Origin: Saccharothrix sp. NRRL B-16314
Lineage (GTDB): Bacteria; Actinomycetota; Actinomycetes; Mycobacteriales; Pseudonocardiaceae
Assembly (NCBI RefSeq): GCF_000716595.1
Contig: NZ_JNXC01000030.1
Location: 1 to 64,000 of the forward strand
DNA length: 64,000 bases
Reading direction: 5' to 3'
Positions within the stretch are counted from its first letter, which is position 1, and the number at the start of each line of letters is the position of its first letter. Shown here piece by piece: positions 1 to 10,100 of this stretch. A program made the position numbers and the translations under genes. The notes beneath the pieces are model-generated. The model made no database searches, was not told the DNA's origin, and was given only the letters and a program-made list of their open reading frames with translations.

Positions 1-69
1 TTATGGTGCGACATAACAGCGGTGCAGGTCTTTCACCTCCACATTGGTTGACAGCGCCTCGTGGCGCAC
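1..69 (-). mobile_element. 5' end of a probable group II intron (continues left of the window)
   Basis: Read on the minus strand from position 69, the sequence begins GTGCGCC, matching the bacterial group II consensus 5' end GUGYG. About 30 nt later comes a GGTGAAAGACC stretch like the GGUGAAAGUCC commonly seen early in domain I. The junction falls exactly after the Gly codon of CAFPG in a DUF222-HNH gene. The reverse transcriptase and domains V/VI would lie beyond position 1 and cannot be seen. This rests on the 5' signature and the clean loss of the host reading frame. Confidence 0.55.
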
Positions 70-1047
70 CCCCGGAAAAGCACATCCCCGATCCCGGGCG
101 TGCAGCGCCTTGCGCTGCGCGACACTCACCGTCCGCTTCGTCCGCCCCAGATCCACCACCTCGGAATCACCTCCCATCACGACGGGGAGAATTTTCGCGT
201 CGCACGCGATCCGCCGAGCCTGCGCCGCACTCAGATAACGGTCGCCGTCCAACACCGCGTGCCCCACACCCCGCCGCAACGTCTCGAAATCCAGGGTCAC
301 GCTGATGTGCGGACGTTCCCCCGCCTCCGACGGCAGATCACCCGACCGCGACGCCAGCGACACGACATCGGCGAACGCCTCGCCCAACCGGTGCGCCCGG
401 TCCTTCGGCCCCTCCGGACGCGGCGTCGCCAACGGCTCCAGCATCGCGGTGAACCGCGCCCCCGTCTCCGCCGACAACTCACCCCAGAACTCCACCCGCC
501 CACCCGGTAGATCCCGCACGTACAACACATCCCCGGGTTCGGCCGCAGGTTCGTCCAACTCGTCCATCGAGTCCTGCTCAACCCGGTCCCGGATGCGGTC
601 GGCGAGCTGCCGGACCACTTTCGGCTCCACCGACCCGGCTGCCTCGACCAGGACCTCCTCCGACCAGTCCGGCAACTTCAACGTCGTGAACGCCCGGGTC
701 AACTCCCGCAGATGCCCCTCCGACAACACGCCCTCCGTCAACGCGGCACCGGTAGCCCGGTACAGCGGCGGCAGTGGCTGCCCGGTCGGTGTGACCGACG
801 GCAGGAACAACTCCACCTGCGCCGCCCACTGCTTGAATTCCGCCGGATTCGCCCGCGTCAACCGCCGATAGGCATCCAGGTCATAACCACACCGCAGTAC
901 TTGCGCCAGCAGTTCCAGCCGCCGCCGGTGCGATGCCCGAATCGACGCTTCGACCTCCGCAATGGCGGCGAACACGTCGTCCTCGCTCAACAACACCGGC
1001 GAAACATCCATACCCGAACAATAGTCGAACAGACATTCGTACGTCAT
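1..1047 (-). pseudogene. DUF222/13E12-family HNH endonuclease, interrupted at the HNH motif
   Basis: The N-terminal two thirds is a DUF222 (13E12 repeat) domain, with the helical region typical of actinobacterial DUF222-HNH proteins. The C-terminus reaches the conserved RDRGCAFPG block that opens the HNH zinc motif. The next residue should be Cys, but the frame instead reads about 23 unrelated residues to a TAA at the window edge, so the HNH nuclease is lost. The break coincides with a group II intron-like 5' end (position 69). The start is uncertain: ATG at 1047 or 1011 both fit the family, and the frame is open to 1104 with no convincing Shine-Dalgarno. If the intron splices, the gene may still be functional. 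Confidence 0.75.
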
Positions 1048-1185
1048 CACCCGACCAGGTAAGGGAACTGGCCGGAAATGGCACGGTCCGTCACCAGGTC
1101 GCACGGACGCGTGAATTCAACCGTACGGCGAGGGAATCATGCCGGGGTTGGTGCGGATTCGATGATCTGGCGCAGCGGGGGTGTC

Positions 1186-4100
1186 CTACCCGTTGGGCGC
1201 ACTCACCCACTGCCGCAACGACTGCCGCGGGTCGTAGGTCAATCTCGCCAGCGTCTCGGCGAACGTCGCACCGAAGGACACCACCGTCGTCTCGTCGAAC
1301 AGGTCGGTCGAATACTCCATCACCACCCGGAGACCGTCGTCGGACGGCGCCAGCACGACGTACAGCTCGTTGCGCGCCAACCCCTCCCGCGCCGGCACGT
1401 GCACCGCGGCGGTCGCGTTGGGCAGGGAGAAGGTCGCCGGCCCGGTGGTGACGACGGTGAACAGGGTGGTCGGGAAGAGGGCGTCCGCGGTGTCCGGGTC
1501 GAGCAGGCGCGCGACCTCGGTCAGCGGCAGCGCCTGGTGGTCGAGCGCGCTGTAGACGGTGGTGCCCATCCGCGCGACGAGGTCGGCGAAATCAGCCGCC
1601 GCGGACACCCGTGCGCGCAGCAGGACCGCGTCACCGACGAAGCCGAACACGTCCTCGTGCTCGGGCCGCAGCCGGTTCACGCTCGACGCCGGCACGACCA
1701 CGTCCGGCTGCCCGCACCGGGCGGCCAGCCACACCGCGTAGGCGCTGACCAAGACCGTGTACGGGGTGCTGCCCAGTTCGGCGGCCACCCGTCCGACGCG
1801 GTCGGCGACGTCACGGCCGATGACGAACTCGTGCAGGCCCCCGCGTCCGGACAGCCGTGCCGGACGGGGGCGGTCCACCGGCAGGGCAGGGCGCAGCGGC
1901 ACACCGGCCAGTTCCGCTCGCCAGAACCGTTCGAGCGACGCCCTGCCGTCGCCACTGAGCTGCCGGTGCTCCCACCTCGCGTAGTCCGGGTACTGCGCTT
2001 GAACGGGTGGCAGTGCCGGGGAACCCGCGTACAGCCCGGTCAGATCCCGCCACAGGACGCCGAGCGACCACGCGTCGCAGATCGCGTGGTTGAGCACGAC
2101 CACCAGCACCCACCGCGACCCGTCGAGCCTGCCGAGCCGCAGTCGGAACAGGGGTGCTTCTCCCAGGGAGAACGGCTCGTCGGCCGCCTCCCGGCACCAC
2201 CGGTCGACGTCGAGATCACCCGTCAGGGTGGTGACGGGCAGGTCCACCTCCACCGCGGCGAGGACTTCGACCAGGAGGTCGCCGTCGCGCTGGACGGCCC
2301 TGCTGCGCAACGCCGCGTGTCGGCGCACCACCTCCCGGAACGCCCGCGTCAACGCCGCGACGTCCAGCTCACCGTCGATGTCGACCCGCTGCACCACGTT
2401 GTAGACCGACGGGTCCGTCCGCTCGTGGTGCCGCTGCCACAGCCGGCGCAGGCTCGACGGCATCGGGGCCGTGTCGACCACGACGCCGTCGTCGAGGCGG
2501 CGTGCCAGGGCGCGGATGGTCGGGGTCCGGAAGAACTCCGTCATGGTCACCTCGACGCCGTGGTCGCGGGCCATCCGGTTCACCAGGCGCAGGGCGGTCA
2601 GCGAATGCCCTCCCAGCTCGAAGAACGATCGGGTGACCGGCACCGCGTCGACCCCCAGCTCCGCCCGCCACGAGTCGTGCAGCAGCCGTTCGGCGCGGGT
2701 CGACGGGCCTTGCGCCGGCTCCGCGACCGGACCCGCCGGTACGGGCAGCCGGGAGTGGTCGAGCTTGCCGTTCACCGTGTGCGGCAACCGGTCCAGGGAA
2801 ACCCACCGCCGCGGCACCAGGTGGTCCGGCAGGACGCGCTCCAAGTCCCGCTGGTACGACGCCACCTCGGCCTCCGCGCGTGCCGGCACGACGTAAGCCA
2901 CCAACTCGGGCTCACCGCGGGACTCCCGGACGACCACGGCGGCGTCCACGACGCCGTCCAACCCCGCCAGCACGGACTCCGCTTCACCCGGCTCCACCCG
3001 GTGACCCCGGATCTTCACCTGGTCGTCGAACCGGCCGAGGAAGTCCACCGTCCCGTCGGACCGCCACCGGACCCGGTCGCCGGTCCGGTAGACCTTCGCG
3101 CCGTCCTGGTCGGGCGCGAACGCGGGCGAGTCCTGCCCGACGTAGCCCAGCGCCACCGGCTCTCCGCCGATCAGCAGCTCACCGGGCACACCGATCGGCA
3201 CGTCCCTCCCCGCCGCGTCCACCACCCGCAGCCGGACGCCGTCGATCGGCGTGCCGATGGGCGGGCGCGGCTCGCCTTCGGGATCGACCCGGTGCGAGGT
3301 GACGATGATCGACGCCTCCGTCGGCCCGTACTGGTTGTGGAGCCGACACCCGGGATGACCGGCCAGGAACTGCCGCAGCGCGGGCGTGAGGACCAGCGAC
3401 TCACCGGCCGAGAACACCTCCCGCAGCGACGGCAGCTCGGGCTGCGCCTCCACCAGGTACTTCAGCGGCGTGAACGGCAGGAAGAGCCGCTCCACCCGGT
3501 ACCGGGCCACGACGGCGGCCAGGTCGTGGCGGGACTCCTCGTCCACCAGCACGAGGGTCGCGCCGGCCGCGAGCGTGGTGAAGATTTCCTGCACGCTCAC
3601 GTCGAAGGACAGCGAGGTCCACTGCGCGGTGCGCAGCGCGTCGTGCCGTTCCAAGTGCCAGCGCACGAGGTTCACCGGACCCCGGTGCGGCACGAGCACA
3701 CCCTTGGGACGCCCGGTGGAGCCCGACGTGTAGATGCAGTAGGCCGGGTCGTCCGGGCTGCCGCCGCCCGGCACGAAGTCGGACCCGTCCACGTCTTCGA
3801 CCAACTGCACCGGAAGTCCGGCCCAGTCCGGCGCGCCGGCTGTGGTGAGGAGCAAGACCGCCGAGCTGTCCTCCACGCAGAACGCCGACCTCGCGGCCGG
3901 TAGGCCCGGGTCGAGCGGCAGGTAGGCCGCGCCGCTCTTGAGCACGCCGAGCACCGCCGTGATGAGGTCCGGCCCTCGTGGCAGCAGCACCGCCACCACA
4001 TCGCCACGCCCGACACCGCGCGCACGCAACCGCGCGGCGATCCGATTCGCACGCTCGTCCACGTCCCGGTACCGCAGCTCCACACCGTCGCCGAGCAACG

Positions 4101-7100
4101 CGACCGCGTCGGGCGTGCGCTGAGCCTGGAGCGAGACCAGCTCGTGCAGGCAGAGGCCCGGCGGGTCGACGGGCGCACCCTGCCACGACCCCACCGCGGC
4201 CCGGTCGCCCTCGGTGAGCGGCGTCAACTCGGAGAGCCGGCTCGCCGGAGCCGCCATCGCCCGGCGCAGCACCAGTTCGACGTAGTCCAGCACCCGCGCC
4301 ACGCTGCACTCGTCGAACAGCGCCGTGTCGTACTCGATCATGCACCGCACGCCCTCGCGGTGTTGGCTCAGGTAAATCGTGAGGTCGAATGGCGCCCGGT
4401 CGCTGGGCACGTCGAGCAACCGCGCCGACAGGGCGGGCGGGTCGAACGCCACCTCGCCTTCCTGCTCGAACTCCACCATCACCTGGAACAGCGGGTTCCG
4501 CCCCGCGTCGCGTTCCGGGTTCAGCGCCCGGACCAACTCGTCGAACGGCACGTCGCGGTGCTCGTAGGCGGCGGTCGTGCGCTCCCTGACCTGGTCCAGC
4601 AGCGTGGTGAACGCCGGATCGCCGGACAGGTCGAGGCGGACCGCGACGGTGTCGAGGAACAGGCCGACCTCCCGTTCGGCGCCCGGCGGCCGGTTCGCCA
4701 CGGCGGTCCCCACCACCACGTCCCGCTGACCGGCGAAGCGGCCGAGCACCACCCCGATCGCGCTCAGCAGCGACATGAAGACCGTCGTGCGGTGTTCGGC
4801 CCCGAACGAGCGCAGGTCGCGCAGCAGGTCCGGCCCGAACTCCCGTGTGGTGCTCGCTCCCGCACCGGTCCGCACCCCGCCGCGCGGTCGGTCGGTCGGC
4901 AGGTCCAGCACCGGGAGGTCCGCCAGCTCACGCCGCCAGAACGCCAGATCGCGGTCCTTCGCCGCCGGATCGGCCTCGACCGGAGCGCGGACCGCCACGG
5001 GCGCCAGGCCCACCGGTCGCGCGGGCCAGGCCCGGTAGTGCGCGGCGAGGTCGTCCACCAGCACCGCACTGGACGACGAGTCGAACACGATGTGGTGCAC
5101 CACCAGGAACAGCAGGTGGCGGTCCGGTCCCAACCTGAGCAGCCGGGCCAGGATCAACGGACCGTCCGGCAAGCTGAAGACCCGCTTGCCCTCCGTGGCC
5201 AGCACCGACCGCAGCGCGTCCTGCTCGTCGTACCCGGTGAAGTCCAGGACCGGGCAGTCGAGGTCGATCTCCGGCAGCACGACCCGGTGCGGTTCCCCGT
5301 CCACTTCCCGGAAGACGACGCGCAGCTCGGGATGCCGGTTCACGGCGCGGTTCAGCGCACCGGTGAGCGCGTCGACGTCCAGCGGTCCGTCGAACCGGAC
5401 GGCCTTCGGCTCGTGGTAGGCACTGCTGCCCGGGTGCAGCTGCTCCAGGAACCAGATCCGCCGCTGCGCGGGCGACAGCGGCAGCGGCCGTGAGCGGTGT
5501 CGGAGCCGGAGCCGATCCACTGCGGGCAGCGCGGCCAGCACGTCGTCCGTCGGCACGCCGAAGTCCACGAAGCAGGCGATCTCGTTCGCACCGGCGGCCA
5601 CCAGCCGGTCGACCACCGGTGCGGCGGTCTGCTCACTGCCGATCAGCGCCCGTGAGGCGCAGTAGCGCTCGTACGCCCGCTCCAACAGGAAGTCGACGTC
5701 CGCCGGTGGTGTGTTCTCGAGGTCGATCTCGAAGCCGAGGCTGTTCGTCACCTGGTCGAACAGCGACAGCGTCGACCGCAGGTAGTCGCAGAACGGCCGG
5801 AACGCCTCGGCCCGCGCCTGCTCGGCGTCGGCCCCCAGGTACGTGTGCACCAGCACCACCACGCGCCCCGCCGCGGGATCGAGCCCACGCTCGGCCCGTG
5901 TCCGCCGGTAGAGCGCGATGTTGTCCGCCAGCTGGTCGACCGTCTGGGTCATCAGGTTGGTCACCACGCCGAGGTCCTGTTCCGCGGCACGCCGGTAGCT
6001 GTCCGGGTTGCCGACGACCGCGAGGAACAGCGGCGGGCTGGACTGGACCGGTCGCGGGTACAGGCTGACGTCGACGTCGTCACCGCTGCCGGACTTCGTC
6101 GTGATCGCCTCACCGGCCCACAGCCGGCGAACGGTGTCCAGCTGCGCGTGCACCAACTCCTTGTGCCGCCCGTAGTTCTCGGGAGCCAGCGCGAAGTCCC
6201 TCGCGTGCCAACCACTCGCCACGCACAGGCCCACTCGCCCGTGGGAGAGGTTGTCGACGACGGACCACTCCTCGGCGACCCTGATCGGGTTGTGCAGCGG
6301 CAGCACCACCGAACCGGCGTGCAGCCGGATCTGCTTCGTCTTGGCCGCCAACCAGGCCGCGAGCACCGGCGGGCTGGGGAACAGGGCGCCGAACGAGTGG
6401 AAGTGGCGCTCCGGCAGCCACACCGCGTGGAAGTCGTGCCGGTCGGCGAACTCGGTCGCCGCGGTGATCAAGGCGTACTTGTCGCTCTCGTCCTGCTCCG
6501 GGTAGTCGCCGAAGAAGTAGAGGCTGAAGTCGCAGGACGACGCCGGTTCGGCGGTGATCAGCGGCTCGGGCACCGGAACGGGCTGCGGTGCGCGGGTTCG
6601 GGGGACGGGGACGGGGACGGGGACGGGTGGAGTCACGTCGGGAGCGGACAACGCGGCGAGTTGGCGCTCCATCAGGCCGACCAGGCGTTCACTCAGGTGC
6701 AGTTGGCGGTCGACCAGGTCCCGCACGCCGTTCGGTTCTCGCGCGTCATTCGGTTCCCGCAGGCCGTTCGGCGCGGCCACGGGAACCTGGGCCGGCTGCG
6801 GCGCGGTGCGGGGCTTGACCAGCGACGCGAGCTTGCGCGGCGTGTCGGCTTCGGTGATCAAGGTCCGCATCGGCACGTTGATCCCGAACCGCCGGTCCAG
6901 CACCCTGCCCAAGCTCATCAACGCCAGGGAGTCCGCGCCGAGCGCGAAGAACGAACCGTCCGGCGCGACCGCGTCGACGTGCAGCCCCAGCACCTCGGCG
7001 GCGGCCTCGCGCACGGCATCGAGCACGTCCGGCGGCACCGGTTCCCGTGCCGGTTCCACCTGCGAGTTCACCTGCGGTTCCACCTGGGGAGGCACCGGGA

Positions 7101-10100
7101 ACCGCGTCCGTGCGAACGGGTACTCAGGCATCGGCACCCGCCTCCCGCCACGCACGACGTCGGGCCAGGACACGTCGGCGCCGCGGACGTACAGCTCGCC
7201 CAACGCCTCCAGCACCGCGACCACCGCCGGCCGATCGGCGCGCAGGCCCGCCAACCAGCCGTGACCGCCCGAGTCGGTCAGCACCTCACCGGGCCCGACC
7301 TCCAGGCAGGTGTGCTCCGCCACGGCCGACAGCACCAGGTCGAACCGGACCGGCCTGCGGGCCTGCCGCACCAGGTACTCGGCGTCGGGCCGCCACCCCA
7401 CCGGCCTGACCTGCCCGTCGAGGCCGCTGACGAACGGAACCGTCACCGGCCGCAGCGAGGGGACGTGGTCCCGCAACGCCGGCAGCACCGGTTCGAGCAG
7501 GGCGGTGTGGAACGCGCCGTCGACCGGCAGCCGTCGCCCCTTCAGCCCTTCCTCGCCGAGCAGCTGTTCGGCCCGGCGCACGTTCTCCAGCGACCCGGCC
7601 AGCACGTGCGCAAGCGGACCGTTGACCGCCGCGACCTCCGTGCCACTGGCCCGCCCGATCCGGTGAACGACCGCCGCGTCGGCCCACAACGCGAGCATCC
7701 CGCCCGCCTCGCACCGCGCCGCCAGCCGTCCCCGCGCCCCCGTCAGCCGCACGCCGTCCGCGACGGAGATAGCCCCGGCCACGCACAGCGCCGCGTACTC
7801 GCCGAGGCTGTGCCCGGTGACGAGATCCGGCCGAAGCCCGAAGCTCTCCCACAGGCGGCCCAGCGCCACCTGGAAGGCGAACAAGGCCGGCTGCGCGGTC
7901 TCCGTCGGCCACACCTCGCCCGGCCGCGGGTCCGCGTCGACCAGGAGCCGGGTCAAGCCCGCCCCGAACTCGGCCGCGTACACCTGCTCGCACTCGTCCA
8001 GCACGCGGCGCACGACGGGGAACGCCGCGTACAGGTCGCGCGCCATGCCGTACCGGGCGACGCCTTGCCCGGGGAACGCGAACACCAAGCGGCCCAACGG
8101 TTCCGCGGCGGGCGCCACGCCGTCGAGACCGCTCGCCAGCTCGGCCGGGTCCGATCCGACCACGGCGACCCGGTGCGGCAAGTGCGGGCGGCCGAGCGCC
8201 AGGGTCGCGGCGGCATCGGCCACGGGCAGCGACGGATGGGCGGTGAAGTGGGCGCGCACCCGATCGGCCAGCGTGGCGAGCGCCTGCGGACCACGGGCGG
8301 ACAGCGGCACGATCACCGGGCCGGCGGACGGCGGTGACGCCTCCCGCACCGGCGGTTCCTCCAGCACGACGTGGACGTTGGTCCCGCCCACGCCGAGCGC
8401 GCTCACCCCCGCTCGCCGGGGCAGGCCGTCGGTGGTCCACTTCCGCAGCGCGGTGCCGAGAACGAAAGGACTTTCCGCGAGGCGCAACTGCGGGTTCGGC
8501 CGGTCGAGGTTCAGCGTGGGCACCAGTTCGCCGTGCTTCACCATCAGCACAATCTTGATCAGCCCGGCCATGCCCGCGCAGCTGTCCAGGTGGCCGATGT
8601 TGCCCTTCACGGAGCCGAGCGTGCAGAACCCGCGGCGGTCGGTGCCCGCGCCCACCGCCCGTGACAGCGCCGTGAACTCCACCGGATCGCCCAGTTCGGT
8701 CCCCGTCCCGTGCGCCTCGACGTACGAGAGCGAGTCGCCCGGCACCCCCGCCCGCCGCAGCGCGCGTTGCACGACGTCGACCTGACCCGCCACACCGGGT
8801 GCGGTGAAACCCGCCTTGCCCGAGCCGTCGTTGTTGACCGCGGAGCCGAGGATCACCGCGTGCACGGTGTCGCCGTCCGCGATCGCCCGGTCCAACCGCT
8901 TCAACAGCACCGCGGCCACACCGTTGCCGCCGACCGTGCCGTCGGCTCGGGCGTCGAACGGCCGGCAACGCCCGGAAGGCGACAGGATGGAGCCGGTCGA
9001 GCTGCGGTAGCCGGACTCCTGCGGCAGGTGCACGGCAGCCGCACCGGCCAACGCCATGTCCGCCTCGCCGTTCACCAACGACTGCACGGCCAGGTGCACC
9101 GCGACCAGCGCCGTCGAGCACGCGGTCTGCACGCCGATCGCCGGACCCGTCAACCCGAGCCGGTAGGCGACCCGCGTCGCGAGGAAGTCCGGTTCCCGGC
9201 CGATGGCCGCCTGCAACCGCTCGGCGGGATCGTCCGATCGGGTCGTGGGCATCCCCTGGTGGCCGTAGAGGTTCATTCCCGAACCGGCGAACACCCCGAT
9301 CCGGGCGTCCGCCGCGCCGGCGTAACCGCCGTGCTCCAACGCGTGGTAGCAGCTCTGGAGGAACAGCCGCTGCGCCGGGTGGGTCGACTCGGCCTCACGC
9401 GGCGTCATGCCGAAGTACTCCGCGTCGAACGCGTCGACGTCGTCCAGCGCTCCGATCGTGAGCACCCGTCCCGGATCGGCGGTCAGCTCGGCCGGCACGC
9501 CCGCCGCCGCGGCCTCGGCGGGGGAGAACGTGCGGGTGCTGTCGACGCCCGCGCGCAGGTTGAGCCAGAACTGGTCGACCGATGCCGCTCCGGGGAACCG
9601 CGCGGCCAGCCCGATGATCGCGATCCTGGTGTCGGGCGTCGCGGGCGGTGCCGGCTCAGGTGCCGTGGCCGATCCACCACCGGCCAGGTGCCGCGCCAAC
9701 GCCTCGATCGTCGGGTGCTCGAACAGCGCGGTCTGCGGAACCGGCGTGCCGAGCCCTTCCTCCAGGCGGCGTCGGAGCCGGACCAGCGTGACGGACGACA
9801 AACCGGCGTCGTAGAAGGGTTCCCGGTCGCCGATGCGTTGCCCGGCCACCTCGGCGACGGCGTCGGCGAGCAGCCGTCGGAGTCCGGCGACGTCACGGCG
9901 AGGGCGGTCGGGCCGCAGCCGGTCGCGGAGCTTCGACCGTTGGACCTTGCCCGCCGGCGTGCGGGGGAAGTCCGCCGGTGGCACCGGAACGACGTGCGCC
10001 GCCGTCAACCGCAACCTGCCGTACAGCGAGCGCTTGATCTCACCGACGATCCGCGCGTCGTCGGTCCCCGCGCTGACGAAGAAGACGGCGAGCGCTTCGC

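Noticed and set aside
1078..3903. Long plus-strand open frame (over 900 codons) opposite the megasynthase, and similar ones at 5845-8337 and 8710-10983
   Set aside because: Arg/Gln/Pro/His-rich composition and no domain similarity; they arise from high third-position GC on the opposite strand of a real gene.
6600..6630. GGGGAC tandem repeat as a regulatory or recombination element
   Set aside because: It encodes a Pro-Val linker between megasynthase domains and is explained by that.
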